NCBI GenBank assembly: GCA_965218715.1
Contig: CBDCLY010000011.1
Span: 1-64,000 of the forward strand
Length of the DNA: 64,000 nucleotides
DNA from: CBDCLY01 sp965218715
Lineage (GTDB): Bacteria > Bacteroidota > Bacteroidia > Flavobacteriales_E > Vicingaceae
Direction: 5' to 3'
In this document: piece by piece, positions 17,196 to 27,918 of the stretch
Numbering within the stretch: the first letter of the stretch is position 1
Layout of the letters: the number at the start of each line of letters is the position of its first letter
The notes under the pieces: generated by a model
The model's database searches: none
What the model saw: only the letters and a program-made list of their open reading frames with translations
What the model was told of the DNA's origin: nothing
Position numbers and translations under genes: made by a program

Positions 17196-18425
17196 TTATA
17201 GGCCCAATAAAACTTCCTCTGGATTTTTCCCTCCAAAAATAATCCTACTTGGGTTTTCTATCATTTCTTTTATTTTCACTAAAAAGCTTACCGATTCTTT
17301 GCCATCAATAATTCGATGATCGTAAGACATTGCAACATACATGATCGGTCTAATTTTTACTTCGCCATTAACGGCCATTGGTCGGTCTACAATATTATGC
17401 ATCCCTAAAATAGCTGATTGCGGTGGATTAATAATTGGCGTGCTCATCATTGAACCAAAAACCCCACCATTTGTAATGGTAAATGTTCCGCCAGTCATTT
17501 CATCAATGGATATTTTACCATCTCTAGCCTTAATGGCCAATCGTTTAATATCGGCCTCAATTTCTGCCAAGGACATTTGTTCAGCATTTCTTACAACTGG
17601 AACCATTAAACCTTTTGGACTACTTACGGCTATTCCAATATCTGCATAATCATGATAAACGATTTCATTTCCATCTATCATCGCGTTCACCGCAGGGAAA
17701 GCGTTCAATGCTTCTGTAACGGCCTTTGTAAAAAAGGACATGAAGCCAAGATTTACATCATGGTGTTCTCTAAACTTATCTTTGTACCGCGCTCTTAATT
17801 CTTTCACAGCACTCATGTCAATTTCATTGAAAGTAGTAAGCATTGCAGTGTCGTTTTTAACACTTACCAATCGTTCGCCAACCTTTCTTCTGAGAGATGA
17901 CATTTTCTCTCTTTTTTGATCTCTTGTGCCTCCCCAACCTTGGATATCTCCACTTGGAATTCCAGCAGCTAATGCAGCTTGAACATCTTTTTTAACTATG
18001 CGACCGCCATTGCCACTGCCCTTAATCTGACTCGCTGAAATCTGATTGGATTCCATCATTTTCTTGGCTACAGGTGATGCATTTTCAATTTGAGAATTGC
18101 TAGAAGTTTTCGATGCTGCTTGTTTCGGCTCATCCTTAACAGGTTCTGGTTTTGCTGGAGTTTCTTTCTGTACTTCCCCTTCTGGTGCTTTTGCACTGGT
18201 ATCTATTAAAGCAACCACATTACCTACTTCAACGGTATCCCCTTCTTCAGCTTTAAGCTGAATACTTCCGGCCACTGGCGCTGTTAATTCAAGTGTCGCC
18301 TTATCGGAATCGATTTCCGCAATCACATCATCGATTGCAACGTAATCTCCTTCAGCTACCAGCCAAGTAGCTATATCCACTTCTGAAATGGATTCTCCAG
18401 GACTAGGGACTTTTACTTCTTCCAT
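17196..18425 (-). CDS. odhB: 2-oxoglutarate dehydrogenase E2 (dihydrolipoyl succinyltransferase)
   Basis: A 409-residue E2 subunit of the TCA-cycle 2-oxoglutarate dehydrogenase complex. A lipoyl domain at 1-75 carries the modified lysine in DSDKATLEL (Lys 42). A Pro/Ala-rich linker and an E1/E3-binding domain (SPVAKKMMESNQIS) follow. The C-terminal acyltransferase has SYDHRIIDGKE, with the catalytic His and Asp. The ATG at 18425 leaves a 4-base gap to odhA; a start 30 bases upstream would overlap odhA and does not fit the family. The lipoyl lysine would be made by LipA/LipB, encoded near 54-55.5 kb. Confidence 0.95.
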   Translation of the reverse strand: MEEVKVPSPGESISEVDIATWLVAEGDYVAIDDVIAEIDSDKATLELTAPVAGSIQLKAEEGDTVEVGNVVALIDTSAKAPEGEVQKETPAKPEPVKDEPKQAASKTSSNSQIENASPVAKKMMESNQISASQIKGSGNGGRIVKKDVQAALAAGIPSGDIQGWGGTRDQKREKMSSLRRKVGERLVSVKNDTAMLTTFNEIDMSAVKELRARYKDKFREHHDVNLGFMSFFTKAVTEALNAFPAVNAMIDGNEIVYHDYADIGIAVSSPKGLMVPVVRNAEQMSLAEIEADIKRLAIKARDGKISIDEMTGGTFTITNGGVFGSMMSTPIINPPQSAILGMHNIVDRPMAVNGEVKIRPIMYVAMSYDHRIIDGKESVSFLVKIKEMIENPSRIIFGGKNPEEVLLGL

Positions 18426-18429
18426 TGTT

Positions 18430-21189
18430 TTATTTTTTAGACTTTTTATTTCCAAAAGTCAATGCACTTTCAATAATTGATTCTTGTCGTTTTCCAAATA
18501 CCAAGGCTGAGCCTGAGGCAGGACTTGCACTTGCATGTCTTGCCAATACGTTCCATTCTAATTTTGGTTTTGTACTAGCCTTTAAATATCTCCAAGCACC
18601 CATGTTTTCTGGTTCTTCTTGAACCCAAACTAAATTCTTTAAGCCCTTGTAGCCATTCAATTGTTTTTCTAACTGTTTCTCTGGGAAAGGATACAATTGT
18701 TCTATTCGGATAATTGCAGTATTCTTTATTCCCCTTTTATTTCTTTCTGCCAAGAGTTCATAATAGATTTTTCCAGAACAACACAGTACCGTTTCTACAG
18801 CCTTTGCTTCAACTTGTTCATCTGGAATTAATTCCAAGAATTTTCCTTTTGCCAAATCATCAATGCTTGATACCACTTCTGGGTGTCTTAATAAGCTCTT
18901 AGGGGTGAAAACAATTAAAGGTGTTCTAAACTCTCTTTTCAATTGGCGTCTAAGCACATGATAAAAGTTGGCTGGAGTGGTTGCATTTACGATTTGCATA
19001 TTCAAATCAGCTGATAAGGTTAGAAAACGTTCTAGTCTAGCACTAGAATGTTCTGCACCTTGTCCTTCATAACCGTGAGGCAATAACATCACCAAACCGC
19101 TTTTACTTCTCCATTTGTCTTCAGCACTCGATAGAAACTGGTCAATAATTATCTGTGCCCCATTGTTGAAATCACCAAATTGAGCTTCCCAGATTGGCAA
19201 TGCATTTGGCGAAGCCATTGAGTAACCATATTCAAATCCTAGAACACCATATTCAGATAAATTCGAATTGTAAATGTTAAATTTTGCTTGCTTAGGGGAA
19301 ACATGATCTAAGGGAATGTATTCTTTTTCAGAATCCTCTAATTTTAAAACAGCGTGACGGTGTGAGAAGGTTCCCCTTTCCACATCTTGTCCAGAAATAC
19401 GAACTGGATGACCCTCGTCTAACAAAGTAGCATAGGCCAATAATTCAGCCATTCCCCAATCTAGTCGATTCTCTTCAACCATTCGCTTTCTGTCATCCAT
19501 TAGTTTTCTCGATTTCTTAAAGAAATTGAGATCATCACTTAAGGAAGTAATGGATTTGGCAATGCTTAAAAGTTTCTTTTTAGGAAATCCAGTTTCTGGA
19601 GACTGAAGAAAATCATCCTCATTTGAAGCACGGATTCCATCCCATGTTTTTGCCAAGAAATGTGAAATGAATGCTTTATCTATTTGTTTCGATTCTTTCA
19701 ATCGATCTTGAAGCATTTCATTGAAAATCTTTTTATTTTCTTCTGCCTCTTTGCTTGAAATTATACCTGCTTTAGTCAGCTCCTCCAAATAAATTTCCCT
19801 CGGGTTTTTATGCTTTGCTATTGCTTTGTATAAAATAGGTTGGGTAAATCGTGGTTCGTCGCCTTCGTTATGGCCGTATTTTCGGTAACACAACAAATCA
19901 ACAAAAACATCTTTTTTGTATTTATTTCTGTATTCTAAAGCCAATTTAATCACGTGTACTACTGCCTCTACATCGTCTCCATTAACGTGAAAAACCGGGC
20001 ACAATGTGACTTTAGCTACATCTGTGCAATAGGTGCTTGACCTGCCATCTAAATAGTTAGTAGTAAATCCTATCTGATTGTTAATGACAACATGAATGGT
20101 TCCGCCGGTATGATAGGCGTCCAATTGAGCCATTTGCACAACCTCATATACGATTCCTTGTCCGGCAATTGATGCATCACCATGGATTAAAATAGGAGCA
20201 ATTTTATCTACACTCCCCAAATACTCGTCTACTTTTGCTTTTGCAATGCCTTCCACAATTGGATCAACGGCTTCAAGGTGAGAAGGGTTAGGAGAAAGTG
20301 TCAACTTTACTTTTTTCCCAGAATCTGTTGTAACATCACTTGAATAACCGAGGTGATATTTTACATCACCGTCAAACAAATTGTCTTCGTATTCTTTACC
20401 TTCAAATTCACTAAAAATGGCATCATAAGTTTTGTTGAAAATATTTGCCAAAACATTCAATCTGCCGCGATGAGCCATGCCCACCACAAATTCTTCAATG
20501 CCCATGGTTGCGCCCATTTCTATGATGGCATCTAATGCAGGAATCAATGATTCTCCCCCTTCCAAAGAGAATCGCTTCTGCCCTACAAATTTCTTATGCA
20601 GAAATTGCTCAAACACGACAGCCTGATTCAATTTGTGCAGCATGTACTTTTTTTCCTCTGAACTAAAAGAAGGACGATTTCTATTCTTTTCTAATTTGTC
20701 TTGAAGCCACTTTACCTTATCAGGTTTTCGCATGTACCTGTATTCAATTCCAATTGAACTGCAATAGGTTTCCTCTAAATGTTCAATGATTTCCTTCAGG
20801 GTAGTAGCTCCTAATCCAATTTCAGAAGCCGCTTGAAATTCTTGATTTAAATCTTCTTCACTCAAACCAAAGTTTTCTATGGCTAGAGTTGGAGTGTATT
20901 GCCTCCTATCGCGCACAGGATTTGTTTTGGTAAACAAGTGACCTCGAGTTCGGTAGCTATTGATTAGGTTGAGCACCTTGAATTCTTTGTCGAAATTTAG
21001 ATTGGGCTCAAACACCCCACTTTTTCCATTAGAAACTGGTTCATCACCATAGTTGCTCCTGGCAAATTCGAAGCCCTCAAAAAAACGAAACCAACCTTCT
21101 TCGACAGACTGAGGATCCTTAAGGTAGTTTTGATAAATTTCTTCTACGGCAGAAACGTCCGCATTGCTTAGGTATGAATACTTATCCAT
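18430..21189 (-). CDS. odhA: 2-oxoglutarate dehydrogenase E1
   Basis: A 919-residue thiamine-diphosphate enzyme that decarboxylates 2-oxoglutarate and passes the succinyl group to the OdhB lipoyl arm. It begins MDKYSYLSNADVSAVEEIYQ, the N-terminal segment used to bind E2, and the ATG at 21189 is preferred over a start 30 bases upstream. MAHRGRLNVLANIF, HGDASIAGQGIVYE (cofactor site), INNQIGFTT and LPHGYEGQGAEHSSAR are intact. odhB follows after four bases. Confidence 0.97.
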   Translation of the reverse strand: MDKYSYLSNADVSAVEEIYQNYLKDPQSVEEGWFRFFEGFEFARSNYGDEPVSNGKSGVFEPNLNFDKEFKVLNLINSYRTRGHLFTKTNPVRDRRQYTPTLAIENFGLSEEDLNQEFQAASEIGLGATTLKEIIEHLEETYCSSIGIEYRYMRKPDKVKWLQDKLEKNRNRPSFSSEEKKYMLHKLNQAVVFEQFLHKKFVGQKRFSLEGGESLIPALDAIIEMGATMGIEEFVVGMAHRGRLNVLANIFNKTYDAIFSEFEGKEYEDNLFDGDVKYHLGYSSDVTTDSGKKVKLTLSPNPSHLEAVDPIVEGIAKAKVDEYLGSVDKIAPILIHGDASIAGQGIVYEVVQMAQLDAYHTGGTIHVVINNQIGFTTNYLDGRSSTYCTDVAKVTLCPVFHVNGDDVEAVVHVIKLALEYRNKYKKDVFVDLLCYRKYGHNEGDEPRFTQPILYKAIAKHKNPREIYLEELTKAGIISSKEAEENKKIFNEMLQDRLKESKQIDKAFISHFLAKTWDGIRASNEDDFLQSPETGFPKKKLLSIAKSITSLSDDLNFFKKSRKLMDDRKRMVEENRLDWGMAELLAYATLLDEGHPVRISGQDVERGTFSHRHAVLKLEDSEKEYIPLDHVSPKQAKFNIYNSNLSEYGVLGFEYGYSMASPNALPIWEAQFGDFNNGAQIIIDQFLSSAEDKWRSKSGLVMLLPHGYEGQGAEHSSARLERFLTLSADLNMQIVNATTPANFYHVLRRQLKREFRTPLIVFTPKSLLRHPEVVSSIDDLAKGKFLELIPDEQVEAKAVETVLCCSGKIYYELLAERNKRGIKNTAIIRIEQLYPFPEKQLEKQLNGYKGLKNLVWVQEEPENMGAWRYLKASTKPKLEWNVLARHASASPASGSALVFGKRQESIIESALTFGNKKSKK

Positions 21190-21260
21190 ATAAAGATTTA
21201 ATGGGCATATCGAAACCAAAATTAACTAAATCAAATGGATTTAAAGGAAGAAGTATTGCC

Positions 21261-21632
21261 CTATAAAATTGTTTTATTGCTTTTAAAGTAAGCACGCAAA
21301 ACTACCTTTTGAAATGCACGGGAGAGAATCAAATGAGCCAATTCATGAATGGGTTGTTCCTGAGAGTCCTCGAAAAGCACCCTTTTTACCTTTTCTTCTG
21401 GAATATCTATCGTATAAAGCACTGTAAATAAGCTGTTTATTTGATTTTCAACTAAATGAACCAACAGTGGACTTAAACGATTGATGAGGTAGTTCAAAGT
21501 ATATTCCATGGGCTCAAAGTCAACTTCTTCCCCTATAGTATTCAAATCTTTATTCAACTGCTTTGCCAATTCATGAAATAACACCTCTTTGTCTTTCAAT
21601 TGCTCTAGTTCTTCTATCTTAGCCAAGTTCAT
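21261..21632 (-). CDS. hypothetical helical protein
   Basis: A 123-residue soluble protein, starting at MNLAKIEELEQLKDKEVLF. A longer frame would run into the divergent gene at 21690. It is rich in Leu, Glu and Lys and predicted to be helical, with no signal peptide or membrane segment. No family is recognised. TACTTTTG five bases before the start supports this start choice. Confidence 0.55.
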   Translation of the reverse strand: MNLAKIEELEQLKDKEVLFHELAKQLNKDLNTIGEEVDFEPMEYTLNYLINRLSPLLVHLVENQINSLFTVLYTIDIPEEKVKRVLFEDSQEQPIHELAHLILSRAFQKVVLRAYFKSNKTIL

Positions 21633-21637
21633 GAATT

Positions 21638-21645
21638 CAAAAGTA
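21638..21645 (-). promoter_or_regulatory. candidate -7 box directly before an ATG
   Basis: TACTTTTG on the minus strand, five bases before the ATG at 21632. No -33 box is evident. It belongs to a set of TAnnTTTG boxes with almost no leader. Confidence 0.3.
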
Positions 21646-21689
21646 TTGCGATTCTTTGAACTTTTATTCGCTAGAATTGTTTTTTTTAC

Positions 21690-22595
21690 ATGAAAAAAGT
21701 AATCATCGCAGGAGGGTCTGGACTGGTTGGACAAGTGCTTAGTAAAGTGCTTTTGAACAAAGGGTATGAGGTCAATTGGCTAAGCAGAACAAGAGCAAAT
21801 CATGGCTCAATAAAACGCCTAGCATGGGATGTTGAAAACCAACAATTGGATCCTGCTTATCTTGAAGGTGCTGAATGTATCATCAATCTCACTGGTGCTG
21901 GAATTGCTGATAAAAAATGGACTGAAGAAAGAAAAAAAGAAATCCTTAACAGCAGAGTAAAATCAATGTACTTGCTTGCTAGGACAATAAAAAAACTGGA
22001 CAAAAAACCGAAAATGTTTTTGTCTGCTTCAGCAACTGGGTTTTATGGCTTAACAGAAACAGATAAAAAATTTTCTGAAACAGATATAATGGGTCGAGGA
22101 TTCCTTGCTGAAACAAGCTCGGATTGGGAATCTGCAGCCCTGCAAATTGAGGCCTTAGGAATAAAAACAACGATTGTCAGGATAGGCTTAGTTCTGAGCA
22201 ATAATGGAGGGGCGTTGCCAGAAATGAAAGGCCCTGTAAAGTATGGTCTTGGCGCTGCACTTGGAAGTGGGAAACAATACATGCCTTGGATACATGAGCT
22301 TGATTTGGCAAATGCTTTTGTTCATCTTATGGAAAATCAGGAAACTGGTATTTTTAACGGTGTTGCACCTCAGCCTGTTACAAACAAGGTATTTATGGAA
22401 ACACTCGCCAAAGTATTAAATAAGCCGTTTTTTCTTCCAGCGGTTCCCTCATTTGTTATGCAATTATTACTAGGTGACCGATCTATCCTAGTATTAAAAG
22501 GGAATAATGTTGATGCCTATAAGATTCAACAATTGGGATTTCAATTTCAATTCAAGACCTTAGAAAGCGCATTAAAAGACCTCAGCAATTCCTAA
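21690..22595 (+). CDS. TIGR01777-family NAD(P)-dependent epimerase-like protein
   Basis: A 301-residue extended-SDR protein of the YfcH/TIGR01777 type. The nucleotide-binding motif is IAGGSGLVGQVL. INLTGAGIADKKWTEERKKE, SASATGFYG and GSGKQYMPWIH are family signatures. The biochemical role is unknown, although plant and cyanobacterial relatives affect cell division. Its stop interlocks with that of the polyprenyl synthase on the other strand (CTAA at 22592-22595). Confidence 0.9.
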   Translation: MKKVIIAGGSGLVGQVLSKVLLNKGYEVNWLSRTRANHGSIKRLAWDVENQQLDPAYLEGAECIINLTGAGIADKKWTEERKKEILNSRVKSMYLLARTIKKLDKKPKMFLSASATGFYGLTETDKKFSETDIMGRGFLAETSSDWESAALQIEALGIKTTIVRIGLVLSNNGGALPEMKGPVKYGLGAALGSGKQYMPWIHELDLANAFVHLMENQETGIFNGVAPQPVTNKVFMETLAKVLNKPFFLPAVPSFVMQLLLGDRSILVLKGNNVDAYKIQQLGFQFQFKTLESALKDLSNS

Positions 22596-23557
22596 TAAGT
22601 TCTTTCCATCAATTGATTCGCCAGTTTGCTAAGCTCTTTCGTAGAATTTCCTCCTAAGGATATGCTTTCCAAGGAGTTCATAGCAATGGTTGAATAATGA
22701 CTGATGGCTTTTTTGGTAAGGCCTGGTACATCTATTTCTGAGAAGATTTTGAGAAATGTCTCTACCTTCAGATTAGTTTCCTGAATGTTTTTTGCCCTAT
22801 TCAATTCTTCCTTTTGTTCTTCATTGGCAATTTCAAATGCCTTTAATAGCAAGTATGTTTTCTTGTTGGAAATAATGTCTCCTCCTCTTTGTTTTCCAAA
22901 CTGCTGAGCGTCACCAAATGCGTCTAAATAATCATCTTGAATTTGAAATGCGATGCCAATGTTTCTTCCAAATTCATACAATGCCTTTTGATCTTCTTCA
23001 CTAGCATCATTGACCATTGCTCCCATTTGTAAACTGCAGGCTAGCAAAACGGCCGTTTTCAATTCTATCATTTTAAGGTATTCGGAAAGGTTCGCTCTTC
23101 TATCCTCAAAATTCATGTCCATTTGTTGGCCTTCACAAACCTCAACTGCCGTTCGATTGAATAATTGCAAGGCTTTGGACAAGTATTTACCATCGATCAA
23201 TGCGATTTGTTCTATCGCTTTTACAAACATCACATCGCCTGAGAGAATAGCAATGTCTCGGTTCCACTTTTGGTGAACTGATGCCTTTCCTCTTCGTAGT
23301 GGTGCCTCGTCCATTATGTCGTCATGAACAAGTGTAAAATTGTGAAAAATTTCTACAGCCAATGCGGCATGCATTGCTGCCTCATTTTTAGAAGAATACA
23401 TCTCAGACGCCATTAAGCAAAGAGCCGGACGAATTCTTTTTCCACCCAAGGAAAGAGTATATTGAATGGGATCGTACAATTCAGCAGGCTGATCAGGAAA
23501 TTTTAATTTGAATAATTCCTGTTCGAGTGTTTTTACATGCTCTTGCCAACTTGCCAT
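22592..23557 (-). CDS. polyprenyl diphosphate synthase
   Basis: A 321-residue trans-isoprenyl diphosphate synthase. GGKRIRPALCLM starts the core. The first Asp-rich motif is HDDIMDEAPLRRGK and the second is QIQDDYLDAFGD; both bind magnesium and the diphosphate substrates. It condenses isopentenyl diphosphate with allylic substrates, for example in geranylgeranyl or octaprenyl diphosphate synthesis. Chain length cannot be set with confidence. It overlaps the epimerase gene upstream by one base. Confidence 0.93.
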   Translation of the reverse strand: MASWQEHVKTLEQELFKLKFPDQPAELYDPIQYTLSLGGKRIRPALCLMASEMYSSKNEAAMHAALAVEIFHNFTLVHDDIMDEAPLRRGKASVHQKWNRDIAILSGDVMFVKAIEQIALIDGKYLSKALQLFNRTAVEVCEGQQMDMNFEDRRANLSEYLKMIELKTAVLLACSLQMGAMVNDASEEDQKALYEFGRNIGIAFQIQDDYLDAFGDAQQFGKQRGGDIISNKKTYLLLKAFEIANEEQKEELNRAKNIQETNLKVETFLKIFSEIDVPGLTKKAISHYSTIAMNSLESISLGGNSTKELSKLANQLMERTY

Positions 23558-24492
23558 TAGGACAAAATGAATTCCGGATTATCAATGAGGATTTTCAATC
23601 CTTCTTCCAAACTAATGGGCTCTCTTTTCAAAAGCTCTAGCATTTTTCGATTGTCTGGTAATCTTCTTGTCATATCACCTTCTTCAAGCGCTGGAAGATG
23701 AACAATTTTAGATTTAGATCCACTTACTTTAATGATGGTTTCTGCTAACTCTAAAACAGTTAATTCTTTACTTGAACCGATGTTAACAACATCATTAATG
23801 CATTGATCATTCAAAAATGCGGCAACACAAGCGCCAACATTATCATCAACAAAACAAAATGTTCTGGTTTGAGATCCGTCTCCATAAATGGTAATGTCTT
23901 CTCCCCTTAAAGCAGCAGCAATGAACTTACTCACCACAAAGTCCTTGCTTTGCATTGGGCCATAAGTATTGAAGAACCTAAAAATAGTATAGTCTAGGTC
24001 GAAAGTTTGCTTGTAAGATTTTAAGAATGCTTCCCCAACATTTTTAACAATGGCATAAGGCAAACGAGAGTTCAATGGAGTGGTATGCTCGTTCTGTGGC
24101 AATTCAACTGGTTCGCCATAAACCTCTGAAGAAGAAGCAAAAAAGACTCTTTTTACACCAGTGCTTTTACACAAATCCAAGACATTTTTCATGCCTGTGA
24201 TGTCTTCTAAAACAAGCGTTGGGTTTTCAAGGGTTCTCTTCACTCCAACAACTGCTGCATAATGAAAAACATAGTCGAAGGAGAAATTATAAAACAAGCT
24301 AGAAATCTCAGCAAAGTTGTTTACATCAGCGCGAATGAAACGAACATTATCCGCTTTAACAATGCGTTCCTCAAATCCTGTTAGAAGATTATCTATAGCA
24401 ACTAATTCATTATTAGCATCTGCAGCCAGGTGCTTTAAAATTGAGCTGCCAATGAAACCAGCGCCTCCAGTTATTAATATTTTTCTTTTCAA
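23557..24492 (-). CDS. NAD-dependent sugar-nucleotide epimerase/dehydratase
   Basis: A 311-residue extended SDR resembling UDP-glucuronate decarboxylase and UDP-glucose 4-epimerase. TGGAGFIGSSI binds NAD. SSSEVYGEP and the Tyr-x3-Lys in LPYAIVK form the active site, and FRFFNTYGP is intact. The start is TTG at 24492, as no ATG exists near the NAD motif. It is co-transcribed with rfbA upstream (one base between them) and the polyprenyl synthase downstream. The context suggests cell-surface glycan building blocks. The exact sugar is not known. Confidence 0.85.
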   Translation of the reverse strand: MKRKILITGGAGFIGSSILKHLAADANNELVAIDNLLTGFEERIVKADNVRFIRADVNNFAEISSLFYNFSFDYVFHYAAVVGVKRTLENPTLVLEDITGMKNVLDLCKSTGVKRVFFASSSEVYGEPVELPQNEHTTPLNSRLPYAIVKNVGEAFLKSYKQTFDLDYTIFRFFNTYGPMQSKDFVVSKFIAAALRGEDITIYGDGSQTRTFCFVDDNVGACVAAFLNDQCINDVVNIGSSKELTVLELAETIIKVSGSKSKIVHLPALEEGDMTRRLPDNRKMLELLKREPISLEEGLKILIDNPEFILS

Positions 24493-24493
24493 G

Positions 24494-25351
24494 CTATGCT
24501 AATTTTAATAAGTAATCGCCGTATCCACTTTTTACAAGCGCTTGGGCCAATTTATTCAATTCTTCTTTTGTGATGTAGCCCATTCGATAGGCAACTTCTT
24601 CTAAACAACCAATTTTTAATCCTTGACGTTCTTCAATAACTTGCACAAATTGGCCAGCTTGCATCAATGAGCCAAAAGTTCCTGTATCTAGCCAAGCTGT
24701 ACCTCTATCTAAAATTGCTACTTGTAACTTTCCTGCTTTAAGGTATGCCTTGTTCACGTCAGTAATTTCGTATTCCCCTCTTGGGCTTGGTTCTAAATTT
24801 TTGGCTATTTCAACAACATCGTTGTCGTAAAAATAAAGCCCAGGTACAGCATAATTTGATTTTGGAGATTCGGGCTTTTCTTCAATTGAAATGGCCGTTT
24901 GATCTTCGTCAAATTCTACTACACCATATCGTTCTGGGTCTGAAACATGATAAGCAAAAACAACACCTCCACTTGGATCAGTATAGGACTGCAATAAAGA
25001 AGGCATATTTGAGCCATAGAAGATATTATCGCCTAGAATTAGCGCCACCTTATCATTTCCGATGAACTCTTCTCCTAAAACAAATGCTTGTGCAAGTCCG
25101 TTTGGAACCTCTTGAATGGTGTATTCAAATCGACATCCAAATTGTGAACCGTCTCTAAGCAACTTCCTAAAGCTTTCATTATCGTGAGGAGTGGTAATGA
25201 TTAAAATCTCTCTTATCCCTGCATTCATCAGGACTGCCAATGGATAATATATCATTGGTTTGTCGTAAACAGGCATCAATTGCTTGCTAACTGCTAAAGT
25301 TAATGGGTGGAGGCGGGTACCGGAACCACCAGCCAGAATTATTCCTTTCAT
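24494..25351 (-). CDS. rfbA: glucose-1-phosphate thymidylyltransferase
   Basis: A 285-residue nucleotidyltransferase forming dTDP-glucose from glucose 1-phosphate and dTTP, the first step to dTDP-rhamnose. GGSGTRLHPLTLAVSKQLM is the nucleotide-binding signature. DNIFYG, PRGEYEITDVN and RGTAWLDTGT are conserved. Length is slightly below the usual 290. It heads the epimerase and polyprenyl synthase run. No rfbB, C or D is in this window. Confidence 0.93.
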   Translation of the reverse strand: MKGIILAGGSGTRLHPLTLAVSKQLMPVYDKPMIYYPLAVLMNAGIREILIITTPHDNESFRKLLRDGSQFGCRFEYTIQEVPNGLAQAFVLGEEFIGNDKVALILGDNIFYGSNMPSLLQSYTDPSGGVVFAYHVSDPERYGVVEFDEDQTAISIEEKPESPKSNYAVPGLYFYDNDVVEIAKNLEPSPRGEYEITDVNKAYLKAGKLQVAILDRGTAWLDTGTFGSLMQAGQFVQVIEERQGLKIGCLEEVAYRMGYITKEELNKLAQALVKSGYGDYLLKLA

Positions 25352-25374
25352 ACTAATTGTATTGAAGGGCCAAA

Positions 25375-27781
25375 TTAATTATTATCTAACTCTTTTAGGG
25401 AGCGAATTTCAAGTTCACTTAATTCGATGTCATCTTCTTCATCAATTATTTCTAACAACATTTCTTCTTTAAAGGCTTTTGTCGTTAACCAATTGTCGAA
25501 AGAAAGAATTAGGCTAGGGAGTAAAATAAGATTAGAAGCCATGGCAATTAATAAGGTAATGGACACCAACAAACCTAATGCTACCGTGCCACCAAAACTA
25601 GATGCAGTAAAAACTCCGAAACCAAAAAACAATACTATTGAGGTGTAAATCATGCTCACTCCTGTTTCTTTTAATGCAAGAATACAGGCTTCTCGCAAGT
25701 TGAGCGAATGTTGACTAAGTTCTTGCCTGTATTTGGCCAAATAATGTATGGTATCATCTACGGAAATACCAAAAGCAATGCTGAAAATAAGTATGGTGGA
25801 TGGCTTAATGGAAATGCCAAAGAAACCCATGATGGATGCAGTAAAAAGTAGTGGCAGCAAATTCGGGATTAAGCTTACAAAAACCATTCTTAGTGAAGAG
25901 AATAAAAAGGCCATGATAATGGCAATCAAAACGATGGCAATGCCTAAACTCAAAAATAGATTTTTGACCAAATAATCTGTCCCTTTTAACCATACAACAC
26001 TTGTTCCTGTAAATGTGACTTCATATTGATCCACAGGAAAAATAGAGTCTACTTCGGGTCTTAAATCGTTTAGGATTTCTTCCATTCTATTGGACCCAAC
26101 ATCAGCCATTTGAGCTGTAATTCTTGTTGTTGAATTTGTTGAATCCAAATAAGATTTTAGCAATTCATCATTGGAATTGTCATTCGATTTTAAATAGGGT
26201 GCTAAAAAGCTCAATTCCTGACTATTGTACAATGCATACTTTTTCGGATTGCCTCCATAATAGCCTTGTTTCGCAAATTTAATTCCTTCAACAATGGAAA
26301 GTGGTTTTGAAAACTCAGGATACTCAATTAACAGATTCTGTAACCTCTCTATCCGTTTTAAAGAGGAGCGTTTTGTTATTCTACCCTTCTTTTTAGAGGT
26401 GACCATCACCTCAAAAGGCAAGACCCCTTTAAAGTTTTCTTCGAAGAATTTTAAATCGAGAAACACTGGGTCTTCACGAGGTAAATCATCGGCAATGTTC
26501 CCTGTTGTTTTGATTAGTGTTGTTCCATAAACCGAAACAGCAATAATGATTAAAGTGCAAATAAAAACCGCCGCCCTTTGTCTTGTAACAATGTGAATCA
26601 ATTGATGAACTACTAGGTGCACCCACTGTCGTTCTAAGTGTTTTACATGTCGACTCTTGGGTTCCTTCTGGAAACTTAAAATGATGGGCAATAAGGTGAT
26701 GGAGATTAAGAACACTGCCCCAATGCCACAAGATGCAGTAATTCCAAATTCAATTAGAATATCGCTATCAGTAAAAATAAATGTTCCAAAACCTAAGGAA
26801 GTAGTAGTATTGGTTAGGAAAATGGCATTTCCAATCTTCTGAATAACTCTTCTTAATGCTAATATTTGGTTACCATGGCGTTTGTACTCTTGATGGTATT
26901 TATTGTAAATGAAAATGCAATTGGGAATCCCAATTACAATAATTAGTGGCGGAATTAAACCTGTTAAAATAGTAACCTCATAATCAAATAGCACCTGAAT
27001 TCCAACGGCCCAAACCACCGCAATTAACACCACCAGAATTGAATAAAGCATGGCTTTAAAAGAGCGGAAAAACAGAAGCAAAATGGCTGCGGTAATTAGG
27101 ATTGCCAGTAGGATAAAGATCTTGATTTCCTGACTTACTTTCGAAGTGTTGTGAGAACGAATATATGGCAAACCAGAATAGCGAATTTCCAATTGAGTGG
27201 CTTCAACAAAGGCATCAATTTCCCTTTGAGTGTCTTCCATCAAAACTTTCCTGTCTTTGGAATCTAAGAGTCTCCGATCTAGCGTTAAGGCCATTAAGGT
27301 GGTCGACTTATCCTCAGAATAAATAAAGCCCTCATAGAATGGAAGCTGATAAATTTCTTCCAAAAGGCTGTCTAGGATTTCCTGACTTTCTATACTTTTT
27401 GGAATAATGGCAAATGGGTCTAATTTCTTGTTGACTTTGTCTTTATTCAAGCCATAAACCGTTCCCATTGAAACCACATTGTCGATTCCTTCGATCTCTT
27501 TCAAACGATCCGACAGGGCCCATCCATCCCCTGAAATTTTCTATCTCATAAAGCTTGGAATCTTTAATTCCAATGACCATAATGCTTCCATCTTGTCCAA
27601 ATAGTGATTGAAATTCTTCAAAATCGATGAGAGTGGAGTCTGTTTCTGGCAATACCTGAGCCATTTCATAGCTCATTCGAACGTCCTTGGCCTTGTACCC
27701 AAAAAAGAGGGTAAGGCAAAGAAGAATGGCCATGATTTCATAGCGCTTTCTAAGAATGAAACTTGAAAAATTTTCCCACAT
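25375..27781 (-). pseudogene. RND/MMPL-family exporter, one frameshift
   Basis: The frame is broken once at the GGGCCC of 27516-27521, where one base is extra. Correction joins an N-terminal piece (MWENFSSFILRKRYEIM, first membrane helix) to a 709-residue body and gives 801 residues from the ATG at 27781. The protein has two blocks of five to six membrane segments, each preceded by a periplasmic loop. FGISVDDTIHYLAKYRQ and GLIPPLIIVIGIPNCIF are RND signatures. It is the MMPL-type branch and needs no adaptor for its fold. The substrate may be a lipid or hopanoid. A single indel in a GC run favours a sequencing error. Confidence 0.85.
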
Positions 27782-27918
27782 AATACTGCAATTGTCCCAA
27801 GATAGAACAATCTTCATTTAAAAAACAAATATCGAAATTAAAAAAGAACAAGCATGGTTTCTACTAGAGAATCCAAAAACCAATAATTTAATGACTATGC
27901 TTAGTTTTATATTTAGGA

